Source: Kordiimonas sp. SCSIO 12603 (GTDB lineage: Bacteria > Pseudomonadota > Alphaproteobacteria > Sphingomonadales > Kordiimonadaceae). Taken from it: a stretch of DNA of 64,000 nt. Positions 43,552 through 53,243 of the stretch are shown piece after piece. The stretch's first letter is position 1, and every line of letters begins with the position of its first letter. The notes under the pieces are model-generated. The model saw nothing but the letters and a program-made list of their open reading frames with translations, did not search any database and was not told the DNA's origin. The position numbers were made by a program, and so were the translations under genes. The stretch lies in NCBI RefSeq assembly GCF_024398035.1, contig NZ_CP073748.1:1463520-1527519 (forward strand), written 5' to 3'.

Positions 43552-44822
43552 TATTGTTTTTTCCTGTTCATAAGGCGTGTAACGGCAGCGCTTGCTGCAA
43601 GCTCAATACCAGTTGGCGTGAAGAAATCACCATACAGCTGGCTATCAGCACGTACAACCCTGAGGAAATTATTGATGAAAAGTGTGTCTGGTGCCTTGGC
43701 ATTAGACCAAAAATCATCAAGTGGTCCCTGGTATGTCAGGCCCTTCATATCGTAAATTGCGCGGCCCATTACTTTAACTGGTGCATTTTGCTTTAAAGCG
43801 GCATAGCCAACGGTACTGTTGATAAGCACAACACCTTCGGCACGTTTTAATAGTTTATCCAGGTCACCGCCTTCAATGTAATCAATCCGGCCAGTTGCAC
43901 CGTGCCTGAGAGCTGCCAGCTCAATCAGGTTTCGGTAGTCAATCATGCCGTTATCCAGCGGGTGGCTTTTAAATAGAAGCCGTATACCATTTGGTGCAGC
44001 CTTTGCGAAGGAGGCTATTACTTCATCAATGAAATCAGGTACGCTTTCATAATTACTGTGATTTCTGATTTGGAAATCACTGTTCAATTGTAGCGGTACC
44101 ATGAAATAACGATCCGTTGGCTTTGCATAATATGCCAAAGCCTGAGAATTCGCTTTTTTATAGGCTTGCTTGCGAATGAAACGGTTTATCCAACCTTTTG
44201 CTTCTGCAGATACCTTTTCCGGGCGGTGTGTTTGGTAATTCCTGAAATGCATACAGCATAGAATATTAGAAAGATGGAACATCAAATCCATTCTAACTCT
44301 GGCACCCATTGGGTTTGGTAGTGTTGGTCTGTCGGTCTGATTATCCAGAGCGCCGGTCTCTTTCAGGGTTTTGGCTCTCGCCTCTACAGCTTCTTTTGTC
44401 CGTGGTAGAGGAGAATTCGCGTTGGTCCCGCCTGTTTCAAGAGTCACATAGTTCGGGCGTGTGTAGCCTTCTTCAAAAACATGAACGCGAATATTTAATT
44501 TCGCAGCAATAGGAAAGATTGGTTGGTGAATTGGGCGGCAATCACCAAACAGAATAACATCAGTGATGCGCTTTTCTTTAATGAGTTCCTCGTAGAACAC
44601 CGGTAGATATTCATGAGGTTGCTGAAAACGTGTGGTTTCTACCTTGTGTCGCCCGAATTTCCCAAACCAGATATCGCCGCCGCAATAGTTCACTCTGTGG
44701 CAGGTTGCTCCGGCATCCGTAAGCTTGTCAGCCAACACCTTATAAAAAGGTGATGCTAGTCCTTGCAGAAACAAGACTGACATTGGCTTAACTGCGCTGG
44801 ATTTGCCAACAGGTTGTGACAT
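43551..44822 (-). CDS. kpsS: capsule Kdo-transferase KpsS-like
   Basis: This 423-residue protein has SVLFLQGLASPFYKVLADKL at its start, FGDCRPIHQPI (about residues 93-103), the family hallmark RVHVFEEGYTRPNYVTLE, FKSHPLDNGMIDYR and VVLINSTVGYAAL near the end. KpsS family proteins add the first Kdo to the phosphatidylglycerol acceptor in group 2 capsules, acting with KpsC. It is transcribed away from kpsF-M-T-E-D across a 492-base divergent region and runs into the LtaS-like gene. Confidence 0.9.
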   Translation of the reverse strand: MSQPVGKSSAVKPMSVLFLQGLASPFYKVLADKLTDAGATCHRVNYCGGDIWFGKFGRHKVETTRFQQPHEYLPVFYEELIKEKRITDVILFGDCRPIHQPIFPIAAKLNIRVHVFEEGYTRPNYVTLETGGTNANSPLPRTKEAVEARAKTLKETGALDNQTDRPTLPNPMGARVRMDLMFHLSNILCCMHFRNYQTHRPEKVSAEAKGWINRFIRKQAYKKANSQALAYYAKPTDRYFMVPLQLNSDFQIRNHSNYESVPDFIDEVIASFAKAAPNGIRLLFKSHPLDNGMIDYRNLIELAALRHGATGRIDYIEGGDLDKLLKRAEGVVLINSTVGYAALKQNAPVKVMGRAIYDMKGLTYQGPLDDFWSNAKAPDTLFINNFLRVVRADSQLYGDFFTPTGIELAASAAVTRLMNRKKQ

Positions 44823-45314
44823 GCGTTTCTTTCGTTATTGGAAATATGCCTAAAGGCGAGTGCTCGTCTTAACAAATGCACGGAACGCATTCAACTGTTT
44901 GCTAGTGCAAATGAACCGGTTTATGTATCTAAACGTTTGTTCATGTTGAGTTCATGCTGACCTATTAAGGAATAGAATTATGCTGCTACAAAAAACGTAA
45001 TTCGGATAAAAATGTAATTAACGGTTGAGTTTTTGTACAGTGATGCTTTAGGGAATAGGTTACAAACTTATTACGCCTAAGTGGTAGGGAAAAGGTGTGA
45101 GCTGAGTTGCATATAGCGTCTAGTATAGTTGGTTTTGGCCATAATAAGGGAAATCAAATCCTTCGGTTAAAGCGACTGATTAGTTGAGAATGCTAAGGTG
45201 TTATGATAGCGTGCGTCAAATTTGCTTCTGCAATTTGTAATTCACAGCGACTAAAACCAGCCGCACTTATGTATTTTGTTAGCTATTAAGTTAGTGTGGT
45301 ATCGGGGGGTATAT
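44823..45314 (+). promoter_or_regulatory. divergent promoter region between kpsS and kpsF
   Basis: This 492-base AT-rich stretch holds no convincing coding frame. It must carry promoters for the kpsS unit on one strand and the kpsF-M-T-E-D unit on the other. I see no exact sigma-factor boxes that I would defend. Its length suggests a regulated region or a long 5' leader for kpsF. Confidence 0.5.
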
Positions 45315-46334
45315 ATGAAAAGTTCCGCGGATTTGGATGCTAATCAAGAAAATATTCTTGAGCTTCCGGTTAGTTTAAAAGCGGATATAGGACAAACTCT
45401 TAAGGATATTGGGTCTAATTTTCTAAAGCAGGGACAAGCTTTGGAACGTTTGTCGCAGACCTATGACGAAGAGGCGTTCCGTGAAGCCATCATGACCATC
45501 ATGAATACGCGTGGTCATTTGATTGTTATTGGAATGGGCAAATCTGGCCATGTGGCGCGGAAAATTTCTGCGACTTTGGCGTCCACTGGTACCCCGTCAT
45601 TTTTCTTGCATCCTGCTGAGGCATCCCATGGTGATTTGGGCATGGTTACTGCTGATGATGCGCTTTTGCTTATCAGCTATTCTGGAGAAACTCCTGAAAT
45701 TTCACAGCTATTGCCATCTCTTAAATCTTTTGGAAATAAGATTATCGCGATTACAGGTGCAAAAAACTCCACAATGGGGCGCGTGGCAGATGTAGTGCTT
45801 GAAATTCCAATTACTGAAGAAGCCTGTCCAATTAATCTGGCTCCAACAACATCTATCATTGTAACAGCAGCAATTGGTGATGCGCTTGCCGTTTCTCTTA
45901 TGAAACTTCGTAATTTTCACGCTCGTGATTTTGCTCGCTATCATCCAGGTGGGTCGCTTGGGCGCAGGTTGCTTACAAAAGTTGAAGAAGCAATGCTGGT
46001 GAACAATGTTCCTGTTGTATCGCCGGATATGGTTCTTCTTGAATTGGCTGCGGAAATGGCAGGTGGCTCAGCAGGTGTTGCTGTGGTTGTTGATAAGGCA
46101 GGGCTACCAATTGGTGTTGTAACCAAAGGCCAGCTTGGCGTTGCTCTTAGAGTAACACGCCGTGTACGTGAAGTTGCTGCCCATCAGTGTATGAGTAAAG
46201 AATTTTCTACTATTCAGGAGGACGTAATTGTGGATGAAGCAGAATCCATGATGCGGTCTGATGAAGTAAAGTTCCTTGTTGTGGTTGATGAAAAAGGAAG
46301 GTATGCAGGCATCTATAAACATGAAGATGCTTAG
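45315..46334 (+). CDS. kpsF: arabinose-5-phosphate isomerase KpsF/KdsD
   Basis: This 339-residue enzyme converts ribulose-5-phosphate to arabinose-5-phosphate, the substrate of KdsA. The SIS domain (about residues 40-185) has GHLIVIGMGKSGHVARKI, HPAEASHGDLGM and ISYSGETPEI, followed by FARYHPGGSLGRRLL. Two CBS modules occupy about 200-339. The ATG at 45315 follows a GGGGGG run at 45304-45309; an upstream ATG at 45276 is less likely. It leads the kpsM-T-E-D transport operon, completing the Kdo pathway of the locus. Confidence 0.93.
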   Translation: MKSSADLDANQENILELPVSLKADIGQTLKDIGSNFLKQGQALERLSQTYDEEAFREAIMTIMNTRGHLIVIGMGKSGHVARKISATLASTGTPSFFLHPAEASHGDLGMVTADDALLLISYSGETPEISQLLPSLKSFGNKIIAITGAKNSTMGRVADVVLEIPITEEACPINLAPTTSIIVTAAIGDALAVSLMKLRNFHARDFARYHPGGSLGRRLLTKVEEAMLVNNVPVVSPDMVLLELAAEMAGGSAGVAVVVDKAGLPIGVVTKGQLGVALRVTRRVREVAAHQCMSKEFSTIQEDVIVDEAESMMRSDEVKFLVVVDEKGRYAGIYKHEDA

Positions 46335-46363
46335 CCTTTTTAGTAACCAATAGTGGTGCAACC

Positions 46364-47146
46364 ATGAAAGCCAGAACGGCGTTATCCATTCAGCGGGATG
46401 TAATTTTTGCGATTTTTCTTCGCGAAATGAACGCCCGCTTTAGCCGTTATACATTCGGTAATATCTGGATTATCCTTGAACCGCTGGTGATGATTGGCAT
46501 GTTCATGGTCCTTTTTGGTTTGCGTGGGCGTGGGGAATTCGGCTTCGTAGAACCGCCTGTATTTGTCTATACTGCATTCCTTCCTTTTAGATTGCTCTGG
46601 AATAGTACCATGCGTGCCAATATGGGGGCAGCGGGTGCTGTTCGAGGTTTGATGGGCTTCCGGCAGGTTAAGCTGTTTGACGTGTATTTAGCACGATCTG
46701 TTGTGGAAGGCGGTGTGTTTCTTGTGTCTGCCACGGTTGTGGGGATGTTACTTTGGTGGGGCGGTCTTAACGTTATTCCAAACGATTTTCTTTTGGTGTT
46801 CGCTTATTGTGCTCTCTTTTGGCTTTTTGCTGTTTCTTTCGGTATTCTTGCATCGGTGATGTCCGCGTTTTCCCCCGAGATAACAAAGCTTATTAACTTG
46901 ATGACGATGCCGCTTATGTTTGTATCAGCTGTTTTTTTTCCAATGACTCTGATACCTGAGGATCTCCACAGTCTTTTTGCGAAAAACCCGATACTTCATG
47001 CTATGGAACTTATCCGTGAAGCGTGGTTTGAGCAGTATACCAGCCCTGTGGCTGATGCGCGGTATCTGGCTGCATGGACACTTGGTTTGCTTACACTTGC
47101 TATTTCAGGCTACCGATTAAGATGGCAAAGGATGAGCCAGCGATGA
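46364..47146 (+). CDS. kpsM: capsule export ABC transporter permease
   Basis: This 260-residue ABC-2 type permease has six hydrophobic segments. The N-terminus (QRDVIFAIFLREMNARFSRY) and the pattern GNIWIILEPLVMIGMFMVLFG are typical for KpsM/CtrC/BexB, as is the end WFEQYTSPVADARYL. It forms the inner-membrane channel for the Kdo-lipid-linked polymer. Its TGA overlaps the kpsT ATG by four bases (ATGA). Confidence 0.93.
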   Translation: MKARTALSIQRDVIFAIFLREMNARFSRYTFGNIWIILEPLVMIGMFMVLFGLRGRGEFGFVEPPVFVYTAFLPFRLLWNSTMRANMGAAGAVRGLMGFRQVKLFDVYLARSVVEGGVFLVSATVVGMLLWWGGLNVIPNDFLLVFAYCALFWLFAVSFGILASVMSAFSPEITKLINLMTMPLMFVSAVFFPMTLIPEDLHSLFAKNPILHAMELIREAWFEQYTSPVADARYLAAWTLGLLTLAISGYRLRWQRMSQR

Positions 47147-47793
47147 TCAGGTTTGAAAATGTTTCCAAATATTATCCAACACGCTTTGGACCGAAGTATG
47201 TGTTGAAGAATTTAAATATTGAAATCCCTGATGATAGGGATGTCGCTATTTTGGGAGCAAACGGCGCTGGTAAGACCACAATGGTTAACCTGTTAGGGGG
47301 AACTGATTTCCCCAGTTTTGGCAAAATTCATACAGATAGATTCATAAGTTGGCCTTTAGGACTTGGCTCAGGCTTTCAGCCTTCTATGTCAGGTAGAGAG
47401 AATGTTCGCTTTATCTGCCGTATTCACGGTATTCGTAATACTCGTGAATATGAGGACTTCGTGTTGGATTTCTCGGAAATTGGTACAAATTTTGAGCTGC
47501 CTGTTGGTTCCTATTCTTCAGGTATGCGCGCTAAGTTTGGGTTTGCTGTAAACATGGCTTTTGATTTCGATACCTATCTGATTGATGAAATCATGGCTGT
47601 TGGAGATCAGGCTTTTAAAAAGAAGTGTTCTACGACACTGTCTGAAAAACGGGAAACTGCAAATATTGTTCTTGTTTCTCATGACGAAAAAATCGTGCAG
47701 GAACATTGTAATGCCGCAATCTTACTTGCGTATGGTGGCGCTGAATATTACGAAAGTGTAGATAGAGCGCTTTACAGATACAGAAATTTATAG
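47143..47793 (+). CDS. kpsT: capsule export ABC transporter ATPase
   Basis: This 216-residue ATPase of the KpsT/CtrD type has Walker A GANGAGKTT, the signature VGSYSSGMRAKFGFAV, Walker B YLIDEIMAVGD and H-loop VLVSHDE. The start at 47143 is fixed by the ATGA overlap with kpsM and the usual MIRFENVSKYYP beginning; a longer frame upstream overlaps kpsM and is rejected. With KpsM it powers export of the polymer. Confidence 0.95.
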   Translation: MIRFENVSKYYPTRFGPKYVLKNLNIEIPDDRDVAILGANGAGKTTMVNLLGGTDFPSFGKIHTDRFISWPLGLGSGFQPSMSGRENVRFICRIHGIRNTREYEDFVLDFSEIGTNFELPVGSYSSGMRAKFGFAVNMAFDFDTYLIDEIMAVGDQAFKKKCSTTLSEKRETANIVLVSHDEKIVQEHCNAAILLAYGGAEYYESVDRALYRYRNL

Positions 47794-47818
47794 GTTCAGA
47801 CGGGTTAGTAATAACGCA

Positions 47819-48988
47819 ATGAATAATATGTTACGCAAATTCAGGGAGAAGATGGCTGATCGTACGCGGTTTAGCGAACGGGCCGTTGAAGATGTACGCA
47901 GTCGTACACTTAGTTTCTCCTCATACCGCTGGGTGCTTTTGGTTACTCTGATTGTTGGGGCCTATTATGCGCTTCTAGCATCAGATAGATATGTGACCGT
48001 TGCCCGCGTTTATGTGAAGTCTGCTACTGAAGCTACAAATGTAAGCTTCACTCAGCTTGCAGGATTGCCTGGGGCAGGTGGGACTGATACCCGCGAAGCG
48101 TTGCTTGCACAAGCCTATCTTAGCTCACGCGATATGCTTGAGTATCTTGAAAAAGCAGTTGGTTTCTCTGAACATTTTTCTTCAAGCGAGTGGGATTTTT
48201 ATTCTCGACTTAGTTCCAACGCATCTGATGAAGAACGCCTTGACTTTTACCGAGACGCTATCAGCAGTTCGATAGAGTCAGATACAGGTATTCTTACAAT
48301 CAGAGGACAAGGCTACACTAATGAGTTTTCATTGGCTCTGGTTCAGGCGATGGTCAAGGAAACTGAAAGATATATCAACAGAGTTAGCCAGAGTATTGCT
48401 TTGCAGGAAATTGGTTTTGTTGAAGGCGAACTGGCAAATGCCCAAAAACGCATGGAGACTGCACGTGATGTGTTTCTCGCGTTCCAGAATAAAAATGGTA
48501 TTCTGAGCATAGAAGCCGCAGGAAAATCACTGCAGGGTGCTATTTCTCAGATGGAAAACATGCTGATTGAACACCGAACAGAAGAGAAGGTGTTGGCAAG
48601 TTATCTGAACCCAGAAGCTGCTGAACTGGTTACTGTGCGGTCAAAAATTGCGGCGCTGGAAGAACAGCTTCTTATTGAAAGAGCAAAGCTTGCAAGTCAG
48701 GATTCTACAACTCTTAATGATCAGGCCGCTGAGTATAAGCGTCTTGAAATGGACCTTACATTTGCGACAGAGCTTTATCAAACAGCCCTTGTTGGGTTAG
48801 AGAAAGCCAGAATTGAAAGTTACCACAAGCTGAAGCATCTGGTTGTTGTACAAACACCAATATTGCCGGATTCAGCTATTCTGCCGCGTAAACTTTATTC
48901 AGTTATTACACTTTTCGTAGCTTTGACACTGATCTATGGCATTAGCGCCATGATCTTGGCTACAATCCGGGAGCACCGCGATGTTTAA
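47819..48988 (+). CDS. kpsE: capsule export inner-membrane protein (PCP-3 type)
   Basis: This 389-residue protein has a membrane segment near residues 35-52 (YRWVLLVTLIVGAYYALLA), a long periplasmic domain with coiled coils (about 190-330), and a second membrane segment at the end (VITLFVALTLIYGISAMIL). This is the polysaccharide co-polymerase-3 topology of KpsE/CtrB/BexC. It links the KpsMT transporter with the outer-membrane channel. The end overlaps kpsD by eight bases. Confidence 0.92.
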   Translation: MNNMLRKFREKMADRTRFSERAVEDVRSRTLSFSSYRWVLLVTLIVGAYYALLASDRYVTVARVYVKSATEATNVSFTQLAGLPGAGGTDTREALLAQAYLSSRDMLEYLEKAVGFSEHFSSSEWDFYSRLSSNASDEERLDFYRDAISSSIESDTGILTIRGQGYTNEFSLALVQAMVKETERYINRVSQSIALQEIGFVEGELANAQKRMETARDVFLAFQNKNGILSIEAAGKSLQGAISQMENMLIEHRTEEKVLASYLNPEAAELVTVRSKIAALEEQLLIERAKLASQDSTTLNDQAAEYKRLEMDLTFATELYQTALVGLEKARIESYHKLKHLVVVQTPILPDSAILPRKLYSVITLFVALTLIYGISAMILATIREHRDV

Positions 48989-50615
48989 TGTGAAATCTTG
49001 GAAACAGGCTGTTATTGCTGGCGTTGCTGCGCTCGGCTTCAGTAGTGTGGCTGCCGCGCAGGTAGCTCAATCTGTTGAGCCGATCCCTGAAGAAAAAGTG
49101 GAAACTATTGAAGATAGATCTGCGTTTGGTAGCTTTATCTTTGGCGGTAAGTTCAAAGAACAAAGTTTCGTTGGTTTTAATCCTGATTATGTAGTTTCTA
49201 CAGGGGATAGAGTTCTTCTGCAGTTGTGGGGTGGTTTTGAATTTCAGGGTGATTTCACAGTTGATGCCCAAGGAAATATTTTTGTTCCAAAAGTTGGCCC
49301 CGTGAAGTTGCTTGGTGTTCGTAATGCCGATGTAAATAAAGTGGTTAGTGATGCTGTTAAGCGCGTCTTTCGTAAGAATGTAAATGTTTATGCTAACCTT
49401 GGCGGTGCTGAGCCTGTGAAGGTTCTCGTAACAGGATTTGTAAAGCAGCCGGGGCTGTTCGCGGGACATGCTTCAGATAGTGTTCTATACTTTCTTGATC
49501 AGGCTGGCGGTATTGATCCCGCGCGCGGTAGCTTCCTGAATGTGAAGGTGCTGCGAAATGGTAATGAGCATAGAGCCGTTAATATTTATGATTTTATCCT
49601 TACAGGTCAGTTGCCAATCTTCCAGTTGAATGATGGTGATACCATTGTTGTAACACCTGTGCTTTCACAGGCTGGCGTATATGGTGATGTGCAAAATGAA
49701 AACTTATTCGAGTTTCATGGCCCATCTGTACGAGCTGATCATCTTTTGGCGCTTGCGCGACCATTCCCGCAAGCAACCCATGTTCGGATTAGCCGCAATA
49801 ACCGTGCGAAGAAAGAAGTGGAATATATTCCCCTGACAGACCTGACCGGAGTAGAGATTTACCGCGGTGATGTGCTTGAGGTTATGTCGGATAAATCCCA
49901 AGGTACCATCAGCGTTCGCATAGAAGGTGAACATGTAGGTGCTCAGGAATTGGTGTTGCCGTACGGTGCTACAATGGGTGATGTACTTAACCAGATTACA
50001 TTTGGTCCGAATGCACAGCCTGAAGCTATCCAGCTGTTACGCGAAAGTGTAAAGGTGCGCCAGAAAGAAACGCTGGAGGCACAACTTCGTGCCCTAGAAA
50101 GTAGTGTACTAACTGCTCGTTCAAAAACAGCAGCTGAAGCTGATTTGCGTCAGCGTGAAGCAGAACTGATCCTTCAGTGGGTTGAACGTGCGCGCAAGAT
50201 TGAACCCAACGGGCAGGTATCTCTGGCTGGGTCCTCTTTGCGAGATGATATCTTGATGGAACCGGGCGATATCGTTCGTATTCCTCGCAGAAGCAAGTTG
50301 GTCATGGTGCATGGTGATGTATTGTTCCCTAACGCTATGGCTTACCGTAATAAAGGAACCGTGCAGGATTATATCAACCTTGCTGGTGGTTTTACTCAAA
50401 GCCGCAGTGCTGCTAATGTGTTATTGCTGCATAGAGACGGTACCTTCACAAAGTTGAAGAAAAGCCAATTCAACAGTAAATCGCTTGTGATACAGCCGGG
50501 TGATGAAATTTTTGTTCTTCCGAAAGTTCAGACCAAGAGCTTCCAGCTGGCATCTGATTTGATCAATGTATTCTATCAATTAGCGCTCTCTGCGGGCGTG
50601 GTGCTGCGTTTGTAG
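48981..50615 (+). CDS. kpsD: capsule export outer-membrane protein
   Basis: This 544-residue protein has a signal peptide (residues 1-26, ending SVAAA). It then carries the polysaccharide-export domain (DYVVSTGDRVLLQLWGG, NIFVPKVGPVKLLGV) and SLBB-type repeats (VKVLVTGFVKQPGLFAGH, and later MVHGDVLFPNAMAYR). There is no lipobox cysteine after the signal, as in E. coli KpsD. It forms or gates the exit channel with KpsE. It is about the size of E. coli KpsD. Glycosyltransferase genes follow in the same direction. Confidence 0.92.
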   Translation: MFNVKSWKQAVIAGVAALGFSSVAAAQVAQSVEPIPEEKVETIEDRSAFGSFIFGGKFKEQSFVGFNPDYVVSTGDRVLLQLWGGFEFQGDFTVDAQGNIFVPKVGPVKLLGVRNADVNKVVSDAVKRVFRKNVNVYANLGGAEPVKVLVTGFVKQPGLFAGHASDSVLYFLDQAGGIDPARGSFLNVKVLRNGNEHRAVNIYDFILTGQLPIFQLNDGDTIVVTPVLSQAGVYGDVQNENLFEFHGPSVRADHLLALARPFPQATHVRISRNNRAKKEVEYIPLTDLTGVEIYRGDVLEVMSDKSQGTISVRIEGEHVGAQELVLPYGATMGDVLNQITFGPNAQPEAIQLLRESVKVRQKETLEAQLRALESSVLTARSKTAAEADLRQREAELILQWVERARKIEPNGQVSLAGSSLRDDILMEPGDIVRIPRRSKLVMVHGDVLFPNAMAYRNKGTVQDYINLAGGFTQSRSAANVLLLHRDGTFTKLKKSQFNSKSLVIQPGDEIFVLPKVQTKSFQLASDLINVFYQLALSAGVVLRL

Positions 50616-50624
50616 GCAAAGACC

Positions 50625-51623
50625 ATGACTTTTAAACCTTATAGAATGTGGCGCAAGTTTCGCCGCGACCCTATTGCCTATTGTATTGATAGTAAGCATG
50701 CTTTCTTACGCCGAAAAGGTGCGCGTATGTTTGAGGAACAGACACGGCACTTTGAAACGCTGGGTGCTGAAAATTCGGATACACTGATTACAGTGGTGAT
50801 GACGGCTTATAACACAAGCCATCTCGTGGAAGGCGCTGTTCGTTCTGTGTTGGCGCAAACCCATAAGAATTTTGAGCTTATGGTGATTGATGATGCAAGC
50901 ACCGATGATACGCTTGATGTGCTGAAGAAACTGGCACAGGAAGATCGCCGAGTGCGTATATTTCACTCGCCAGCCAATCACGGCACTTATTGGTCCAAAA
51001 ACTGGTGTCTGTCACAGGCTAAGGGCAAGTTCGTTGCCTTCCACGATAGTGATGATCTTTCTGACCCTATGCGGCTTCAAACGCAGTTAGGCGCGATTTT
51101 ATCTGGCAAAGGTAAAATAGCTGTCACGTGCCGTTGGCGGCGTGTGGATGGCGAAGGCAATCCGCTGAATATTGATGGTCTTTCTGAACGGATGGCAGCC
51201 ATCAGCCTTATGATCCGCCGTGAAGAAGTGCTCGCTAAAACGGGCTTTTTTGATTCAGTGAGAATTTCCGCTGATACGGAGTTCATCACACGCCTTACCC
51301 AAGTGTTTGGTATCCGTCAGATGCATCATATGCGGCAGGTTTTATATACTGGCCTTCTAAGGGATGGATCACTTACCACAGGTGCGAATTCCGGGTTCAG
51401 TTGGAAAACTGATAATGGCGTTAGCTTTGTTCGGGAGTTATCTGGAGACAGAGCTGAATATCATAAGAGCTTTCATAACTGGCATGATAGTAATCTCGGT
51501 AATGAAAAAGTGCTGACAGTTGCTTTCCCTCAGGAAGCACGACGGTTTCCGGCACCAGAGGGTATCTGTAGAAACTGTAATGATCTGGACACTGATCAGG
51601 TGATTGAGGTGAGTGCCGCATGA
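50625..51623 (+). CDS. glycosyltransferase family 2
   Basis: This 332-residue protein has a GT-A fold domain at about residues 55-260. It shows LITVVMTAYNTSHLVEGAV, VIDDASTDDT (nucleotide-binding Asp pair) and FVAFHDSDDLSDP (metal-binding DxD-like). The first 50 residues are basic and may touch the membrane. A late cluster RNCNDLD is unusual. It follows kpsD by nine bases and overlaps the next gene by four, so it is part of the capsule operon. Donor and acceptor sugars are unknown. Confidence 0.88.
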   Translation: MTFKPYRMWRKFRRDPIAYCIDSKHAFLRRKGARMFEEQTRHFETLGAENSDTLITVVMTAYNTSHLVEGAVRSVLAQTHKNFELMVIDDASTDDTLDVLKKLAQEDRRVRIFHSPANHGTYWSKNWCLSQAKGKFVAFHDSDDLSDPMRLQTQLGAILSGKGKIAVTCRWRRVDGEGNPLNIDGLSERMAAISLMIRREEVLAKTGFFDSVRISADTEFITRLTQVFGIRQMHHMRQVLYTGLLRDGSLTTGANSGFSWKTDNGVSFVRELSGDRAEYHKSFHNWHDSNLGNEKVLTVAFPQEARRFPAPEGICRNCNDLDTDQVIEVSAA

Positions 51624-52654
51624 GCACAGATTTCAGCATACTTAAAACACTAGGCGTTATTGGTTTCGTGGAAACACTGCCGAAAACAGCTCTATTGCTA
51701 ACAGATGCTGATATTCTGAACTATATTGAGGAAGTTGCAGATAGTTCGGTAACCCTTCAAGATATAGATAAAATAACACCAGAGACACGATTGGAATTTT
51801 CGCAGATTTATGTATTCACACGATCTGCTGAAACTGGCCGTGTGAGGATGTATAGGCGATCGGCCATAGACAGTGAGATAATTTCTGTAACCTACCAGAT
51901 ACTGCCGAGGTTAGCCTTGGCTGTGGGGCAAGATAATAGCCCGGTTGCCGATAGTGATGCTGGCCCGCGTTTGATGGTAGTGCAGCCCGGTAGTGGTTTT
52001 GAACTGTTTGCGAAAATGCTGCGCAGCGCCGGGGTTGCTGATTATCAGGAATACATCACGCCTGAAGTTCTTAGTTGGATTAGTGGTTATAGTGATTTTT
52101 CGTTAATCAGGTTTCTAAGGCAAATCCAGTTAGGCCGTACAGATGGTAGGCTTGATGCTATCTTTGGTATGGATGTACTTGCTGGTTTGTTAGAAAAGGG
52201 CATTTTAAGGCTTTCATATGTGAAGCGGCTTTATAAAAAAAATGGTGGCGAAATATTATATTTTGCAAACCGGGATAAATGCAGACAAGCCGTAGTAAAT
52301 ACATATCTGAAGAACACGTTATACCGAGGGCAAGGTAATGTACCAGCTGGGGAGCGTAATCAGGTTTTTGCGGGTGGTTTTGATCTTTCAGAGGCATTTG
52401 AGCAGCTTAAATTGTTGTTGGAAGCTGAATTTAAGTTTGAAAAACACTTGGAAGCAGTGGAGCATTTCAAATTCATCACTATGTGGGATTTAGAACGTAA
52501 TGCGCCAATGGTCGCTGAAAATATCGCAATCTTCTTGCATGAACATATTCAGAGATCCGTGGAGATCGAGTATGATAGCTGGCTGGAAGATATTCCTGAA
52601 TTTGCAGAAGGTGTTCGTCAGTTGAAAGAAAAAATATCGAAGCTAATTAAGTAG
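51620..52654 (+). CDS. second divergent Stf0-like protein
   Basis: This 344-residue protein has an unrecognised first 115 residues. Then come RLMVVQPGSGFELFAKML (117-134), DYQEYITPE, and EILYFANRDKCRQAVVNTY (211-229), which line up with the blocks of the Stf0-like protein at 23782-24855 (PVFFISTPYADAEFI, MPYEYL, VVLVNRKDHFAQAV). The loop PGSGFE is nearer to a PAPS-binding loop than that of its relative. It is coupled to the GT2 gene by a four-base overlap. It is probably a capsule sulfotransferase or a decayed one. Homology is judged by eye. Confidence 0.45.
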   Translation: MSTDFSILKTLGVIGFVETLPKTALLLTDADILNYIEEVADSSVTLQDIDKITPETRLEFSQIYVFTRSAETGRVRMYRRSAIDSEIISVTYQILPRLALAVGQDNSPVADSDAGPRLMVVQPGSGFELFAKMLRSAGVADYQEYITPEVLSWISGYSDFSLIRFLRQIQLGRTDGRLDAIFGMDVLAGLLEKGILRLSYVKRLYKKNGGEILYFANRDKCRQAVVNTYLKNTLYRGQGNVPAGERNQVFAGGFDLSEAFEQLKLLLEAEFKFEKHLEAVEHFKFITMWDLERNAPMVAENIAIFLHEHIQRSVEIEYDSWLEDIPEFAEGVRQLKEKISKLIK

Positions 52655-52658
52655 AAAA

Positions 52659-53243
52659 TCAGCAGTTAATTTTGATTTCGCTTACTGCGAGGCTTACAAA
52701 AGCATCTACACCTTCAGCCAGCCTTGAAATGCCGCTGGATTGCATACGGATAATATAAAATGGCCGATCTGGCATTGCAGGCAGGGAGCCTGTAAAAGTC
52801 CAACGATTAAAACCTCTGCGGGATAGGCTGAATTCAATTGGTTTATCATCAATCCACAAAGTGGTTTCTTTCAGGAAACGCCGCTTGGTGAAGCCGCAGC
52901 CCTTAATGGTGAACGCTCGCGGTTTCGTAAGATCAACAGGCAGCATGACTGTGCCTAACTTCCCCATCCAGCGGAAACTTGTGCCGTCTCTCCGTTTACC
53001 GAGTTTGCTCCATCCAGAGCCAATGAACTCGTCCGATTCCGCTAAAATATGCGCTGCAACTGCTTTTTCAGGAAGAGGCGAACTCGGGGTTGGCGGGCTG
53101 TATGCTTCAAGCTCCCGTTCAAACCGATTTCTTTGAACCGTAAGCAAGGCATCAACGAAATCTACCGCAGCTTTTGGGAAGCGCGCTTCAGGTGATTTGA
53201 AGGACAGAATATTCGTTCCAGCTATTTCGGTTTTTTCAGTCAT
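52659..53243 (-). CDS. hypothetical protein with a C-terminal beta-sandwich-like domain
   Basis: In this 194-residue protein the first 60 residues are helical and proline-rich around 48-58. The rest is beta-rich: SGWSKLGKRRDGTSFRWMGKLG, then FLKETTLWIDDKPIEF. The G-W...R-W pattern before a long beta region recalls carbohydrate-associated domains attached to some capsule glycosyltransferases. No catalytic motif is seen. Its ATG overlaps the end of the upstream gene by eight bases. It probably acts with that protein on the glycan. Confidence 0.5.
   Translation of the reverse strand: MTEKTEIAGTNILSFKSPEARFPKAAVDFVDALLTVQRNRFERELEAYSPPTPSSPLPEKAVAAHILAESDEFIGSGWSKLGKRRDGTSFRWMGKLGTVMLPVDLTKPRAFTIKGCGFTKRRFLKETTLWIDDKPIEFSLSRRGFNRWTFTGSLPAMPDRPFYIIRMQSSGISRLAEGVDAFVSLAVSEIKINC

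Noticed and set aside
47074-47142. Longer kpsT frame beginning inside kpsM
   Set aside because: The extra 23 residues are out-of-frame kpsM sequence. The ATG at 47143 gives the standard KpsT N-terminus and an ATGA overlap.
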